A stretch of 64,000 nucleotides of DNA from Corynebacterium ulcerans (GCF_900187135.1 NZ_LT906443.1:868001-932000), one strand, 5' to 3'. Counted from the stretch's first letter, positions 45,892 through 57,064 are shown. Notes: generated by a model from the sequence alone, not told the origin. Made by a program: numbers and translations.

Positions 45892-46622
45892 GCAATCCCC
45901 AAAACTGCTTTTTGCACCTCTACCAACTCCGCGCAGCCTTTCTCTGCAAAGTCGAGAATGCGTGTGAGTTCATCGCGGTCAAAAGTATTGTGCTCGCCGG
46001 TTCCTTGAATCTCCACAAAGCGGCCACTTTGCATGATCACGTTCATGTCTACGTCGGCACGGGAGTCCTCTTCATAAGGCAGGTCAAGGCACACGGTTCC
46101 GTCGATAACGCCAACAGAGACAGCAGCCACAGGATCCTTCAGCGGGTTGCCTGGAACGACACCTTGCTTTTGCAGATGAGTGATGGCGTCGGCAAGCGCC
46201 ACATACGCACCCGTGATCGATGCGGTGCGAGTCCCGCCGTCAGCTTGCAGAACATCGCAGTCGATGTTGATGGTGTTCTCCCCCAGCTCGAAGAGGTCCA
46301 CAGCGGCACGCAGCGAACGCCCGATCAGACGAGAGATCTCATGGGTGCGCCCTTTCACCTTTCCGCGCATCGACTCGCGCGGGTTACGATCCAACGTTGC
46401 CGCCGGGAGCATGGCGTACTCGGCGGTGAGCCAACCTTCGCCGGAATCGCGTTTAAAGCGTGGCACCCCAATTTCTGCAGAGGCAGTACACATAACTCGG
46501 GTGTTACCGAACTCGACCAAGACGCTTCCCGCAGGATTAGTGGTAAAGCCACGGGTGATTTTCACGGTACGCATTTGGTCAACTGCGCGGCCATCGGCGC
46601 GCTTAAAGTTCGAAGTAGTCAT
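45888..46622 (-). CDS. rph: Ribonuclease PH
   Basis: 244 aa from ATG 46622 (GTG 46631 would add three residues). Motifs [11 protein letters not shown], the phosphate-binding [21 protein letters not shown] and [18 protein letters not shown] are complete. It trims tRNA 3' ends phosphorolytically. Located, as usual in actinobacteria, between a metallo-beta-lactamase-fold hydrolase gene and rdgB. Confidence 0.95.
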   Translation of the reverse strand: MTTSNFKRADGRAVDQMRTVKITRGFTTNPAGSVLVEFGNTRVMCTASAEIGVPRFKRDSGEGWLTAEYAMLPAATLDRNPRESMRGKVKGRTHEISRLIGRSLRAAVDLFELGENTINIDCDVLQADGGTRTASITGAYVALADAITHLQKQGVVPGNPLKDPVAAVSVGVIDGTVCLDLPYEEDSRADVDMNVIMQSGRFVEIQGTGEHNTFDRDELTRILDFAEKGCAELVEVQKAVLGIA

Positions 46623-46660
46623 GCCCACCACACTACTGCAGCTGTTCTCTGCCCAAGAGA

Positions 46661-47428
46661 CTAGATGTTGATTTCCATGCCTTGGTAGGAGATATCGATG
46701 GGACCGTCGTATTCAGATCGTGCCTTCTCAAGAGCTGCCTCGGCATTCCCCCACGGCGGTATATGCACGAGTACGAGCCGCTTTACTCCGGCAAGGCGCG
46801 CGATACGGCCGGCCTCCGCTCCGCTCATATGCATGTTGGGGGCCTTACCCTCGCTGGTCTCTCCCCACGTAGCCTCGCACAGAAAAACATCAGCATTGCG
46901 TGCGCACTCAATCAGGTTCTCTGTATAGGAACTGTCGCCGGAATACGCAATGATTTTCCCCGAGCGTTTATGCTCTACGCGCAGGGCAAACGTTTCAATC
47001 GGATGTATAACCGAATATGGCGTGATAGAAACAGCACCGACCAGCTCCTCCTGTGCGTTTTCCCACGGCGTAAACGCAAAGGTATCTGACATATCGTCGA
47101 TGTTATCCACGGAATCGGCACTTAAGCGCCCCATTCGGATGGGGGTGTCTGTGGGACCAAAACACAGATTACGCCCCTTCGCTGCCGCCGTCGGATGATA
47201 GCGACGCCACACCAAGAGGGAAGGAAAGTCGACGCAATGGTCAGCATGTAGGTGCGAAAACACGACATGTGCATCGGAGGGATTCTGGACGCGTTCGAGC
47301 TGTGCTAGGACACCTGGCCCCATGTCCATGAGGATGCTGGGGGCGTTATCCATCTGAATGAGGTACCCGGAGGCAGCGTTGTCGGGGGCGCCCAGGCTTC
47401 CGGAACTTCCAAGGATGGTCAGCTTCAT
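46661..47428 (-). CDS. MBL-fold metal-dependent hydrolase (RNase Z / cyclic-nucleotide phosphodiesterase-like)
   Basis: 255 aa. ATG 47428 opens [23 protein letters not shown], the family start; a frame from 47458 adds ten unlikely residues. Metal motif [12 protein letters not shown] near 58-68, then [11 protein letters not shown] and [11 protein letters not shown] supply further ligands. Conserved neighbour of murI and rph in Corynebacteriales; mycobacterial relatives hydrolyse cyclic nucleotides, but the substrate here is open. Confidence 0.85.
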   Translation of the reverse strand: MKLTILGSSGSLGAPDNAASGYLIQMDNAPSILMDMGPGVLAQLERVQNPSDAHVVFSHLHADHCVDFPSLLVWRRYHPTAAAKGRNLCFGPTDTPIRMGRLSADSVDNIDDMSDTFAFTPWENAQEELVGAVSITPYSVIHPIETFALRVEHKRSGKIIAYSGDSSYTENLIECARNADVFLCEATWGETSEGKAPNMHMSGAEAGRIARLAGVKRLVLVHIPPWGNAEAALEKARSEYDGPIDISYQGMEINI

Positions 47429-47500
47429 ATTTTTTACTGTGCCACGATTACGTGCCAAGAGCGAGCGGAAAAGGGGCCATATCCACTAAGTGGATGAACT

Positions 47501-48442
47501 TTACACCTCCCGTAGCTTTTCGACGTGCGTCACATGCGGCCCCAGAAAACGCATGGCGAGCTGCTCAAATAAGGCAGGGTCTCCTGTGGACTCGAAAGAG
47601 CGAATAGGTTGCTTATCTGTGGCGGCGTCGGCAAGCATATCGTTGCGGCTCAGTGTCTTGAGCACGTCTTTTACGCATTCTTCCGAGGAAGAAATAAGGG
47701 TAACGTTATCCCCCACGGCGAGCTGAATCACGCCTGTCAGCAATGGGTAATGAGTACACCCAAGAACCAGAGTGTCTACCCCCGCGGCTTGCAACCCCTC
47801 CGTATAGCCTTGGGCTACTCCCAAGATTTGTCGCCCCGATGTGATGCCGCGTTCCACAAAACTCACAAAACTCGGGCAGGCTTGCGCATAGACATCTACA
47901 CCGGGACTTGCAGCAAATAGCTCTTGATATGCCCCCGAGGCAATTGTTCCCTGGGTGCCCAAAACACCAATTTTGCCATTGCGGGTGGTGGCAACAGCGC
48001 GTCGTACAGCAGGAAGAATCACCCCGACCACCGGGATGCTATACCGTTCACGCAGATCACGTAACGCGGCTGACGTTGCTGTATTACAAGCGATCACAAT
48101 CATCTTGCAGCCGCGAGCCACCAGCTCATCGCCGATCCGCATGGAAAGCTCTCGGACTTGGGCGATCGGTTTTGGTCCATACGGGCTATGAGCAGTATCC
48201 CCGATATATATCACTGACTCTTGGGGAAGCTGCTCCATAATTGCCCGAGCTACGGTCAATCCCCCCACACCGGAATCAAAAATGCCGATCGGCGAGGAGG
48301 CATCAATCGTACCTTCGTACACAATCGATGGCTCCACGCCTGGCACTTCTGTTTTCAAGGAATCCGACTTGTGGTCTTGTATCACGTAGTCCATGCTAAT
48401 CCGGTCAGCCGGAAGTGTATAACGAGCACTGCCGTCCACCAC
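47501..48442 (-). CDS. murI: Glutamate racemase
   Basis: Up to 313 aa. The family core starts at about residue 50 ([15 protein letters not shown]); the first 45 residues are extra, so the true start may be ATG 48394 or later. Catalytic Cys119 ([12 protein letters not shown]) and Cys229 (LGCTHYPLL) are present. It provides D-glutamate for peptidoglycan. The gene leads the murI-MBL-rph-rdgB group. Confidence 0.92.
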   Translation of the reverse strand: MVDGSARYTLPADRISMDYVIQDHKSDSLKTEVPGVEPSIVYEGTIDASSPIGIFDSGVGGLTVARAIMEQLPQESVIYIGDTAHSPYGPKPIAQVRELSMRIGDELVARGCKMIVIACNTATSAALRDLRERYSIPVVGVILPAVRRAVATTRNGKIGVLGTQGTIASGAYQELFAASPGVDVYAQACPSFVSFVERGITSGRQILGVAQGYTEGLQAAGVDTLVLGCTHYPLLTGVIQLAVGDNVTLISSSEECVKDVLKTLSRNDMLADAATDKQPIRSFESTGDPALFEQLAMRFLGPHVTHVEKLREV

Positions 48443-48460
48443 TTTCGCGGGCCAGCAACA

Positions 48461-49240
48461 TCAAGAGCGCTCAAGAGCTCGCTGTTCCCGGCGCGCTTTC
48501 AACGCTGGCGGGTCATCGGAAGTGATGGTCGCACCTGCGATGAGTCCGCCAATAGCTCCGAATAGGTGCGCCTGCCATGAGACTCCAACGTCGCCCGGCA
48601 AAACTCCCCAAATCAAACCACCGTAGATAAACGCCAAAACCATACCGAGCAGTACCTGCGAGAAGCTTCTATTGAAGATTCCTCGAACCACTAGATAAGC
48701 AAGCCAGCCGTAAATGAGACCGGAGGCGCCGATATGAGTGGTTCCGATTCCGCCAAAGATCCAGGTTCCCATGCCGCCGACAACCGCAGCGATCATTGTG
48801 ACTTCCCAGAATGCCCGACGACCAGATAGGCCAATGAGGAACACAAAGATTAACCCGGGGAGGGTATTAGCTGAGAGGTGCATATAGTTTCCGTGCACGA
48901 GCGGCGACGTAAAGATATGCCAGATTGAGGCACCGTCTAGTGGGTGCACGCCAAGTCCTTGAGCGAGGGTGCCACCAAAAAATACGGTGTTCACAATATG
49001 AACTGCCCAGATGATAACCACATACCCCAAGGCCAGTACGGTAGCGTCGACTAAGCGTTTGCGCCCCATGGATCGCCACGAACTAGTATCCACGCCTCGC
49101 TGTGTCACCCTATCCGCAGAATAACCCGGCGTTGGAAGATACTGCGCGCCATACTCATGAGGAAGATACCCACCGCTAGTTGATACACCGCCGTAAGTAT
49201 TTCTATCTGATTGAGCGTAGGGGTTAAATCGGTTCGTCAT
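48461..49240 (-). CDS. Rhomboid-family intramembrane serine protease
   Basis: 259 aa from ATG 49240. A 55-residue hydrophilic, Tyr/Gly/Ser-rich N-terminus precedes six membrane segments. Catalytic Ser173 lies in GASGLIYG; the partner His is in SWQAHLFGAIGG near 233; the HGNYMHLSAN loop near 116-125 is the oxyanion region. It cleaves membrane proteins within the bilayer; substrate unknown. An acidic/basic tail ends the protein. Confidence 0.9.
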   Translation of the reverse strand: MTNRFNPYAQSDRNTYGGVSTSGGYLPHEYGAQYLPTPGYSADRVTQRGVDTSSWRSMGRKRLVDATVLALGYVVIIWAVHIVNTVFFGGTLAQGLGVHPLDGASIWHIFTSPLVHGNYMHLSANTLPGLIFVFLIGLSGRRAFWEVTMIAAVVGGMGTWIFGGIGTTHIGASGLIYGWLAYLVVRGIFNRSFSQVLLGMVLAFIYGGLIWGVLPGDVGVSWQAHLFGAIGGLIAGATITSDDPPALKARREQRALERS

Positions 49241-49364
49241 AATGAAGCACAGCCTAGTAAAGAAATCTCGCAGCTCCATCCCCTGCTGCTAGTAAAATGC
49301 TGGGAAAACGCCCAGCATACTGACAGTAATCGGGTGTCCCCGCTTCTAGAATCAAGCGCCTTGA

Positions 49365-49901
49365 TTACCCCATCATCGCGTTCAGTAGTGACTCTTGGTT
49401 ATAAGCCAGCCATTCGACCAGGTTATCTCGGTCTTGTTCAGCTTCTTCTCCAAAGACCTCTCCAGATGCCACGTAGAGGCGGATATCGTTAAGCGCAGCA
49501 ACCCATGCATGCGCCTCTGGTTCCGTGATATCCACGTGAACACCGCCATCGGGGCCAAGAGCCTGACCGAGCACCTGCAAATGCTCAACCTTCGCACGCG
49601 TAATGTCTGTCTCGTGCAGACAACGCAACAAAGAATTATCTCCTTCGAATTCCTCGTCGCCTTCCTTTTCAAAATCTGGAAGTAGCCGGGCCAATGCGGG
49701 ATCGGTGGGGGCTTCTTTATGCCCACTAGGCATACCGGTGAGCTCTGCCAACTCGTCTTTGGGTGCGGTTTGCGCACGGTGGATGAGGGCCTCACTCACG
49801 GTGGAGGCAAGGTTTCCAAGAACCTCTCGTTCCATTGGCTCAAGCACACATACAAAGTGGGCCCCGCGCATGAGGCCTTTCTTTTTCTTCCATGGCTGCA
49901 T
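49365..49901 (-). CDS. DUF2017 family protein
   Basis: 178 aa, soluble and acidic. It opens with MQPWKKKKGL and a stretch VCVLEPMEREVLGNLASTVSEAL typical of actinobacterial DUF2017, which is almost always encoded directly next to clpS, as here (97 bp downstream of clpS on the same strand). Function unknown. Confidence 0.85.
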   Translation of the reverse strand: MQPWKKKKGLMRGAHFVCVLEPMEREVLGNLASTVSEALIHRAQTAPKDELAELTGMPSGHKEAPTDPALARLLPDFEKEGDEEFEGDNSLLRCLHETDITRAKVEHLQVLGQALGPDGGVHVDITEPEAHAWVAALNDIRLYVASGEVFGEEAEQDRDNLVEWLAYNQESLLNAMMG

Positions 49902-49998
49902 AGTGATTATGCCTTTCGATCAAAGGAGCGCTCGGCTTTTCGCCTATAAGCGCTACGGGACGCACGTGGGGAGCAAGGGGTGCACAAACCCCCAGGGA

Positions 49999-50379
49999 CT
50001 AACCGCCCTGTTGCATCGTGGCCCACAGGCCAGCGGTGTGGAGCTTTTTCACATCGCCTTCAACTTTGTCGCGCTCCCCGGAGGACACCACGGCTTTGCC
50101 TTCTGTATGAACCTGCATCATCAACTCGATAGCGCGGCGCTTGCTATATCCGAGGATCGTTTGGAATACATACGTTACGTAGCTCATGAGATTGACCGGG
50201 TCGTCCCACACGATGCACATCCAAGGCAGATTTTCGCTGGAGGCCACGTCCACTGATAAATCCTCGTCAAGCTCTGGGGTAGCCATCGGAGAAGACACCA
50301 CAACATCCATAGTGGGTGCTAAAACGACAGAAGGTAGCTCGTTAAGGGAATGAGTCACATCTTCTTGGTTGACTTGCAT
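49999..50379 (-). CDS. clpS: ClpS adaptor protein
   Basis: 126 aa if ATG 50379 is used; ATG 50310 and 50286 are alternatives, and the core starts at about '[21 protein letters not shown]'. This is the N-degron binding fold (DDP-N motif, then [15 protein letters not shown] with the metazoan-like HxEG). It delivers N-end-rule substrates to ClpC/ClpA-ClpP. Divergent from pncB; the shared 170-bp region holds both promoters. Confidence 0.9.
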   Translation of the reverse strand: MQVNQEDVTHSLNELPSVVLAPTMDVVVSSPMATPELDEDLSVDVASSENLPWMCIVWDDPVNLMSYVTYVFQTILGYSKRRAIELMMQVHTEGKAVVSSGERDKVEGDVKKLHTAGLWATMQQGG

Positions 50380-50551
50380 ACAACACAGCCTAGCCCAATT
50401 CCTTAGTTGTTCCGCATGGAGCTTTTCTTTTGAGAGCCCGATGAAGATCTGAACACGACAGCCCCACAGTGAGCTGCCGCACAAATATACGGAAAAGCGT
50501 TTTATGACTTGTGCTTCAGCTCTCATCGTTTTCAAGGCTAAGCTTGTGTGC

Positions 50552-51859
50552 GTGACTGAATTCGAATCGACAGCATTGCTCACCGATATGTACGAGTTAA
50601 CAATGTTGCAATCAGCGCTTGCCGACGGCACTGCATACCGCAACTGTACATTCGAGGTTTTCTCCAGGCGGCTTCCCAACGAACGCCGCTATGGTGTTGT
50701 CGCAGGAACAGCCCGAGTGCTCGAAGCGATTAAGCGCTATCGCTTCACCGAAAAGCAACTCGCTAGTCTGACGTTCTTGGACGCTACCACCATTGATTTT
50801 TTGCGTTCATACGAGTTCAAAGGACAAATCGATGGCTACCGGGAAGGTGAGCTCTACTTCCCCAGCTCCCCCATCCTCACCATTCGCGGAACATTCGCCG
50901 AGTGCGTCATCCTTGAGACGCTCATTCTTTCCATTATGAATGCAGACTCGGCAGTAGCTTCAGCGGCGGCTCGCATGGTCACGGCAGCAGATGGTCGTCC
51001 TATTTTTGAAATGGGTTCCCGCCGTACACACGAATACGCAGCGGTTACAGCTGCACGTGCTGCATATCTCGCAGGTTTTGTAGGTACCTCTAATCTTGAG
51101 GCGGTCTACCGTTACGGGATCCCTGGCTCCGGCACCGCAGCACACGCGTGGACGCTACTGCACGTCAACGATGATGGAACACCCAACGAGCCAGCAGCTT
51201 TCCAATCCCAGATCAATGTCCTCGGAGTAGGAACCACCCTTTTAGTGGATACCTATGACATTGCCAAGGGCGTTAAAACCGCCATCGAAATAGCGGGACC
51301 TCAATTAGGTGCTGTCCGCATCGACTCTGGTGATCTCGGTGTAATGACGCGAAAGGTGCGTCAAGAGCTTGATTCTCTGGGAGCGCATAATACTGGCATC
51401 GTCGTGAGCTCTGACCTAGATGAATACGCTATTGCTGGTCTGCGCGGTAATCCCGTCGATGCCTTCGGCGTGGGCACATCTGTGGTCACCGGTTCAGGGG
51501 CGCCGACAGCCGGAATGGTCTACAAACTTGTGGAAGTCGACGGACACCCCGTGGCCAAGCGTTCCCGAGGCAAGGCCATGGTGGGCGGAACTAAGCGAGC
51601 AGTTCGTACCCACCGCGCCACTGGAACAGCAGTCGAGGAAATTGTATTCCCCTACGACCACGAGACTCCTCAGATCGGGCAGCTTAATTCTTATGAACTC
51701 ACCATCCCTCTGATGCGTAACGGAATAGTCGTGGATAACCTGCCCACGCTCGAAGAATCCCGCGCTTATCTAGCAGAACAGCTTATAACGTTGCCGTGGG
51801 AAGGACTTGCTTTGAGCAAGGACGAGCCTGTCCTGTCGACTCGGTTCATTGGTTTTTAA
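50552..51859 (+). CDS. pncB: Nicotinate phosphoribosyltransferase
   Basis: 435 aa from GTG 50552, seven bases behind TAAGCT (50539-50544) with no ribosome-binding site (leaderless). Family motifs: [18 protein letters not shown] at the N-terminus, [12 protein letters not shown] near 155 (substrate Arg/His) and RIDSGDLGV near 255. It converts nicotinate to nicotinate mononucleotide and works together with pncA at 28110 in NAD recycling. Confidence 0.94.
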   Translation: MTEFESTALLTDMYELTMLQSALADGTAYRNCTFEVFSRRLPNERRYGVVAGTARVLEAIKRYRFTEKQLASLTFLDATTIDFLRSYEFKGQIDGYREGELYFPSSPILTIRGTFAECVILETLILSIMNADSAVASAAARMVTAADGRPIFEMGSRRTHEYAAVTAARAAYLAGFVGTSNLEAVYRYGIPGSGTAAHAWTLLHVNDDGTPNEPAAFQSQINVLGVGTTLLVDTYDIAKGVKTAIEIAGPQLGAVRIDSGDLGVMTRKVRQELDSLGAHNTGIVVSSDLDEYAIAGLRGNPVDAFGVGTSVVTGSGAPTAGMVYKLVEVDGHPVAKRSRGKAMVGGTKRAVRTHRATGTAVEEIVFPYDHETPQIGQLNSYELTIPLMRNGIVVDNLPTLEESRAYLAEQLITLPWEGLALSKDEPVLSTRFIGF

Positions 51860-51925
51860 GTAGTCTTTTCGCAGGCCTAGGGGCCGCGGGAATCAACGTT
51901 GGGTGCAGCCTCTACACTGTGTCCT

Positions 51926-53890
51926 ATGTCAGATTCGCCCCTTGCTTTATCCACCGATGAGTTACTGGATGCGGCGGTAGCTGCCCTCGGCGGCAGCCGT
52001 CGTAACGGCCAAGTGTCCATGGCCAACGCGGTGACCAAAGCACTCGAATCAGAACGCCATCTTGCAGTTCAAGCAGGAACAGGCACTGGTAAGTCTTTGG
52101 CTTATCTAGTTCCCGCCCTGCGCCATGCTCAAGCTACGGACTCCACGATCATCGTTTCTACCGCCACGATCGCGTTGCAAAGGCAGCTCGTGGAACGCGA
52201 TCTTCCCCGGCTTGCCGACGCCCTCGAACCACACATGAGCAGGCGCCCCACCTTTGCCATCATGAAGGGCCGCGCGAATTACGTCTGCATGAATAAGATC
52301 GCTGCGGCCGAAGAACCAGAAGATGCTCTGATCGACGAGGAAGACCTCTCCTGGCTAGGCAAACACGTGGCACGGATTTATGAATGGGCCAACGAGACCG
52401 AAGTCGGCGATCGCGATAGCCTTGACCCCGGTGTTCCCGACTTGGCATGGCGACAGGTCAGCGTCAGCGCGCAGGAATGTATCGGGGCCAGTCGGTGCCC
52501 ACACGGGGAAGATTGTTTTGCAGAAATAGCCCGCAAAAAAGCCCATGATGTAGACGTGATCGTCACCAATCACGCGCTCTTAGCCATCGACGCATTATCC
52601 GACGTCAACGTGTTGCCAGAGCATGAGGTGGTCATCGTCGACGAGGCCCATGAACTCGACGGCAGAATCACGGCCGTAGCCACCAATGAAATCGGTGTTA
52701 CCGCGCTGACTATGTCTTCACGCCGAGCCGGGAAACTAGGCGCGGGAGACAAAGACCAAAAGCTCATCGACATCTCCAAAGAATGGGAAGACGCGATGCT
52801 CGCTGTGGAGCCGGGCCGGCTCACATCCCTTCCCGAGTCTCTTAAACAGCAAACAATCGCCCTCCGCGATGCCATCTGGTCTCTCCGGGAACATGTATCC
52901 CGAGTACCAGAAGGAGAAGCCGCAAACGATCCGGAACGGCACGCCGAGCGGATGTCTCTCTCAAATCATCTGGGTGACCAGCACGATTCTGTTGTCCGCA
53001 TCCTTTCTGTCTTTGAAGAGGAGGACGCCGCCAGCCAAGAGGACGTCGTATGGGTGCTTCACGACGACCGCCGCGGCGTCATGATCAAAGTCGCCCCATT
53101 GTCCATCGCGGGGTTGCTCCACGCCCGTCTTTTTAGCGAGAATACGGTGGTACTAGCCTCTGCCACGCTCAATATCGGCGGCAATTTTAACGCGATGGCC
53201 GCCAGTTGGGGCCTGGCCAAGGGCTCGTGGGACAGCCTTGACGCAGGAACCCCCTTCGACCCAGCTAAGTCGGGAATTCTCTACACCCCCAACTCGCTCC
53301 CCGATCCTGGGCGCGATGGATTAAGCCCCGAGGTCATCGACGAAATATATGACCTCATCATGGCTGCCGGAGGCCGTACCCTCGGGTTATTCTCGTCACG
53401 CCGCGCCGCGCAACAAGCCACAGAAGCCATGCGCACCCGCCTGCCTTTCGACGTCCTCTGCCAGGGGGACGACACCACCGGTGCGCTCGTCGAAAAGTTC
53501 TCCAAACAAGAAAACACCTGCCTTTTTGGCACACTCAGTCTTTGGCAGGGCGTGGACGTTCCGGGCAAGGCGTGTTCGTTGGTCATCATCGACAGAATCC
53601 CTTTCCCCCGCCCAGACGATCCACTGCTACAAGCGCGTAAAGACGCAGCCGACGCAGAAGGCAGAAATGGCTTCATGGAGGTCGCGGCGACCCATGCTGC
53701 ACTGCTCATTGCGCAAGGAGCAGGACGATTACTCAGGTCCGTGACGGACCGCGGTGTCGTGGCTATCCTTGACCGTAGGATCGTGACCAAGCGCTACGGG
53801 GCGTTCTTTATTAAATCGCTGCCGGCTTTCTGGCGTACCAACGATCCGCAGGTAGTGCGCGGCGCTCTCGCCCGCCTCGTCGCAAAGTAA
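51926..53890 (+). CDS. dinG: DinG/XPD-family ATP-dependent helicase
   Basis: 654 aa from ATG 51926, seven bases behind TACACT (leaderless). Walker A AGTGTGKSLAY near 52-62, four Cys of an iron-sulphur cluster (NYVC, then QECIGASRCPHGEDC near 180-200), DEAH box in VIVDEAHELDG near 236, and the C-terminal motifs LWQGVDVPG and GAGRLLRS. A 5'-3' DNA helicase in damage repair; C. glutamicum carries the same kind of gene upstream of serB. Confidence 0.93.
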   Translation: MSDSPLALSTDELLDAAVAALGGSRRNGQVSMANAVTKALESERHLAVQAGTGTGKSLAYLVPALRHAQATDSTIIVSTATIALQRQLVERDLPRLADALEPHMSRRPTFAIMKGRANYVCMNKIAAAEEPEDALIDEEDLSWLGKHVARIYEWANETEVGDRDSLDPGVPDLAWRQVSVSAQECIGASRCPHGEDCFAEIARKKAHDVDVIVTNHALLAIDALSDVNVLPEHEVVIVDEAHELDGRITAVATNEIGVTALTMSSRRAGKLGAGDKDQKLIDISKEWEDAMLAVEPGRLTSLPESLKQQTIALRDAIWSLREHVSRVPEGEAANDPERHAERMSLSNHLGDQHDSVVRILSVFEEEDAASQEDVVWVLHDDRRGVMIKVAPLSIAGLLHARLFSENTVVLASATLNIGGNFNAMAASWGLAKGSWDSLDAGTPFDPAKSGILYTPNSLPDPGRDGLSPEVIDEIYDLIMAAGGRTLGLFSSRRAAQQATEAMRTRLPFDVLCQGDDTTGALVEKFSKQENTCLFGTLSLWQGVDVPGKACSLVIIDRIPFPRPDDPLLQARKDAADAEGRNGFMEVAATHAALLIAQGAGRLLRSVTDRGVVAILDRRIVTKRYGAFFIKSLPAFWRTNDPQVVRGALARLVAK

Positions 53891-53911
53891 CTTGAACTAG
53901 GAAGGCTTGCC

Positions 53912-54412
53912 ATGGCGCACATTCCCACTCTGCGCAACGAATCGATAAGGCTACGGCCTTTGGTGCTTTCCGACGCCCACGATCTCACCGCCACCTGTGT
54001 TGACCCATTGACTCAGAAATACACGACGATTCCCGCAGGTTACACCCTTGCTAACGCAGAAGAATTCATCACGACTGAACACGACAACCTACGGTGGGTG
54101 ATCACGACCCTTACAAGCGACCGCTTCTGCGGGCAAATTGAATTACGGCCACTTGTTGGAGAACACAATGCCATGGATGTGGGCTACATGACAGCCCCAT
54201 GGGCACGAGGGCAAGGCCTTATGACCTCAGCGTTACTGCTCGCCGTGGACTATGCATTCTCACTCGGCGTCCACCGCATTGAACTACGCACAGATCCTCA
54301 GAACAAGGCCAGCCAACGTGTTGCAGAGAAAGCCGGGTTCCTTTACCAAGGCCTCCACAATGACTTCACAGTCTATTCCTTGCTCGCCGACGAATACCGC
54401 TCGTCATACTAG
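53912..54412 (+). CDS. GNAT acetyltransferase, RimJ/RimL type
   Basis: 166 aa. ATG 53912 has AGGAAGG at 53899-53905. It opens IRLRPLVLSDAHDL; the acetyl-CoA loop is PWARGQGLMTSALLLAVDYAF near 90-110, followed by ELRTDPQNKASQRVAEKAGF. Probably acetylates an N-terminal amine or a small molecule; target unknown. It converges on serB and the reading frames overlap by four bases. Confidence 0.88.
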   Translation: MAHIPTLRNESIRLRPLVLSDAHDLTATCVDPLTQKYTTIPAGYTLANAEEFITTEHDNLRWVITTLTSDRFCGQIELRPLVGEHNAMDVGYMTAPWARGQGLMTSALLLAVDYAFSLGVHRIELRTDPQNKASQRVAEKAGFLYQGLHNDFTVYSLLADEYRSSY

Positions 54413-55686
54413 TTTTTCTGCTGAGGCAGCGGGACTCTACGAATCTTTCCGTCCGAGTCATCTGCGGCGTCGATATCAGCCCTTGTAATACCGAGCATGT
54501 GAACGACCTCATCCAAAAATGGGGAGTTTACAGAGGTATCGGCGATCTCGCGCAATGCCGGCTTAGCGTTAAAAGCAATGCCCAAACCAGCGGCAGAGAT
54601 CATGTCGATGTCATTCGCGCCATCGCCCACTGCGACAGTCTGATGCATTTCTATGCCTGATTCCCGAGCGAACTCTTCTAAGAATTCCGCCTTAGCTGCC
54701 CTATCGACGACCTTCCCAATCACCCGACCAGTAAGCTTCCCATCCACGATCTCCAGTGTGTTGGCGCGGACATAATCCAGCCCAAGGTCTTCTGCAAGAC
54801 CTTCAAGAACCTGGATAAAGCCGCCTGATACTACAGCAGTCTTGTAGCCCAATCGCTTCAATGTCCGAATGGTTGTTCTTGCCCCCGGCGTCAATTCGAT
54901 GGAATCAGCGACCTCACCGATGACGCTAGCGTCGAGACCCGCCAAAGCCTTGACACGCTCTCGCAGTGACTCTTCAAAATCCAGTTCGCCACGCATCGCG
55001 CGTTCTGTAACTTCTGCGACTTCTTTTTCCCTACCGGCGTGCGCTGCCAGCATCTCAATAACCTCACCGGTGATGAGCGTGGAATCACAATCGAAACAAA
55101 TAAGACGCTTAGAGCGTCGCAAAAGCCCTGCACGCTCAATCGCAATGTCCACGCCCAGCTCTGTAGTGAGCTCGGCCAGAGCTTTGCGTAAAGGCATAGC
55201 AGCACCTAGCTCACGATTAGCGACAGTAATCTTCAACTCAAGACCAGTAACCGGATAATCAGAAATGCCACGGATCGTATCGATATTCGCATCAAAATTT
55301 GCCAGAGTCTGCGCTATACGCGACAAATCATGAGCTTCCACCGGGTCCCCAAGAATAACCACCTCATGCGTAGAACGGGGACGTGAAGACTGAGCGACTT
55401 CTTGCAGCTCAATCTTGACGCTCTGTCCATACGTCTTCAGAGTCTCCTTGAGACCGATCTCCAGAGTCTCCACACCCGCGGCCTCTACGCCCGCGAACAC
55501 CGCCAGCCCGAGAAACCCCCGAAACTGCGACTGCTCAACATCAAGGATCTGCACGCCATTAGCAGCTAACACTCGGAAAGCTGCTGCCGACACTCCCTGT
55601 CGATCCTGGCCTGAAATAGTAATAACAGCCGGGGTCAGCTCTGGGCGAAGGCTAACAGTTACTTGAGGCTGGTCCAGTTCAATCAC
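54409..55686 (-). CDS. serB: Phosphoserine phosphatase with ACT domains
   Basis: 425 aa. Two ACT-like regions (about 10-90 and 105-185) precede the HAD domain with Asp199/Asp201 (FDCDST), Ser/Thr in TAVVSGGF near 285, and VAVGDGANDIDMI near 345. Last step of serine synthesis; ACT domains suggest feedback by serine. ACT-fused SerB is the usual actinobacterial form. In C. glutamicum serB is next to ctaD; here the CRISPR island separates them. Confidence 0.95.
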   Translation of the reverse strand: MIELDQPQVTVSLRPELTPAVITISGQDRQGVSAAAFRVLAANGVQILDVEQSQFRGFLGLAVFAGVEAAGVETLEIGLKETLKTYGQSVKIELQEVAQSSRPRSTHEVVILGDPVEAHDLSRIAQTLANFDANIDTIRGISDYPVTGLELKITVANRELGAAMPLRKALAELTTELGVDIAIERAGLLRRSKRLICFDCDSTLITGEVIEMLAAHAGREKEVAEVTERAMRGELDFEESLRERVKALAGLDASVIGEVADSIELTPGARTTIRTLKRLGYKTAVVSGGFIQVLEGLAEDLGLDYVRANTLEIVDGKLTGRVIGKVVDRAAKAEFLEEFARESGIEMHQTVAVGDGANDIDMISAAGLGIAFNAKPALREIADTSVNSPFLDEVVHMLGITRADIDAADDSDGKIRRVPLPQQKN

Positions 55687-55993
55687 CGATCTATTGTCGC
55701 ACGAAGCCTTTCAAATCCTCCCAGTGCTCCCCTTTTTAGGAATGACGGGCTCCGCATCAACGAATGCGCACTTGCTCCCCATCCTATGGGGCAAAGTACC
55801 TTTCCTTCGGTCTTGTGGTTTTACACCTTCTTGCGGATCCTGCGGGGGTGTGCAATAGTCTTTCCCACTTTTGTCATGGTCTAATAAGGAAGGCTAGTTT
55901 TCGCACCGCTTGTATGGAGTTAATGTGCTGATTCCAGACGCAGTTTGGACTGTTTTTGACTTCTTTGGTGAGTAAACGCGCAGGTAAGTTAGT
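55687..55993 (+). promoter_or_regulatory. Probable CRISPR leader and serB promoter region
   Basis: The 307 bp between serB (minus) and the first CRISPR repeat contain no gene. The array's 3'-most repeats carry variants and decay, which places the leader on this (left) side; the last 120 bp are AT-rich with TTTTTGACTTC at 55947-55957 as a possible promoter element. Confidence 0.5.
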
Positions 55994-57061
55994 CTTTTCT
56001 CCGCGTATGCGGAGGTAGTTCCACGTTGGAATCAACCCAGGCCCAGCCTTCTTGCTTTTCTCCGCGTATGCGGAGGTAGTTCCTGTGCGGCGTTCTCACC
56101 CAGCTGATTCCACGCGCTTTTCTCCGCGTATGCGGAGGTAGTTCCCGCCAGGCCCGCACTGTGGAAGTTGTGTTGCCCTTTTCTCCGCGTATGCGGAGGT
56201 AGTTCCCAAAGTTTCAATGAGTTCCCCATCAACATCGCCTTTTCTCCGCGTATGCGGAGGTAGTTCCTTCATCAAGATCATTACCGTTAGTGTCGATCAC
56301 TTTTCTCCGCGTATGCGGAGGTAGTTCCGTCACAGTTTTTTGGTGCAGGTGCTGTGGCCACTTTTCTCCGCGTATGCGGAGGTAGTTCCGCCATCGTTAA
56401 AGGGATAGCCATGGGCGTAATCTTTTCTCCGCGTATGCGGAGGTAGTTCCACTCAGGATCGTTCCCATCAGGGAATCTGCGACTTTTCTCCGCGTATGCG
56501 GAGGTAGTTCCACTCGAAACGCTGCGCGGGTGTCATATCAGCACTTTTCTCCGCGTATGCGGAGGTAGTTCCTGCTCGACGACTCAACACCAGGACCGTG
56601 GGTTCTTTTCTCCGCGTATGCGGAGGTAGTTCCTTCCCACCGTGGTGAGTAGGTGGGAAGTAAGTCTTTTCTCCGCGTATGCGGAGGTAGTTCCTTTGTT
56701 CCAGAGGCTCAAGATGTAGTCGATTTCTTTTCTCCGCGTATGCGGAGGTAGTTCCTGGGAGAAAGTGCTCACCGATGGATTCACCGACTTTTCTCCGCGT
56801 ATGCGGAGGTAGTTCCCAGCCCACAGGGACGGGCTGTAGTGCGGTCCCCTTTTCTCCGCGTATGCGGAGGTAGTTCCAGCGCAAATTGGATCGTGTGCGT
56901 GAGGATATAGCTTTTCTCCGCGTATGCGGAGGTAGTTCCTTACTTTCGTCGCAACGCCCCACCGTTGCAGTCTTTTCTCCGCGTATGCGGAGGTAGTTCA
57001 TCGGATCATTGGAACCAGCTTTCGCACCCGGGCTTTTCTCCGCGTATGCGGAGGTAGTTCC
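55994..57061 (+). CRISPR. CRISPR array, 18 repeats of 29 bp, 17 spacers (type I-E-like repeat)
   Basis: The repeat starts CTTTTCTCCGCG and ends GCGGAGGTAGTTCC; its TCCGC-GCGGA dyad matches type I-E repeats. I located the repeats at 55994, 56055, 56117, 56178, 56239, 56300, 56361, 56422, 56483, 56544, 56605, 56666, 56727, 56788, 56849, 56911, 56972 and 57033. Spacers are 32 bp, three of them 33 bp (following the repeats at 56055, 56788 and 56849). All repeats appear identical except the 17th, which ends in A instead of C. All spacers differ. No cas gene lies in the window. Transcription is likely rightward. Confidence 0.98.
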
Positions 57062-57064
57062 GTC

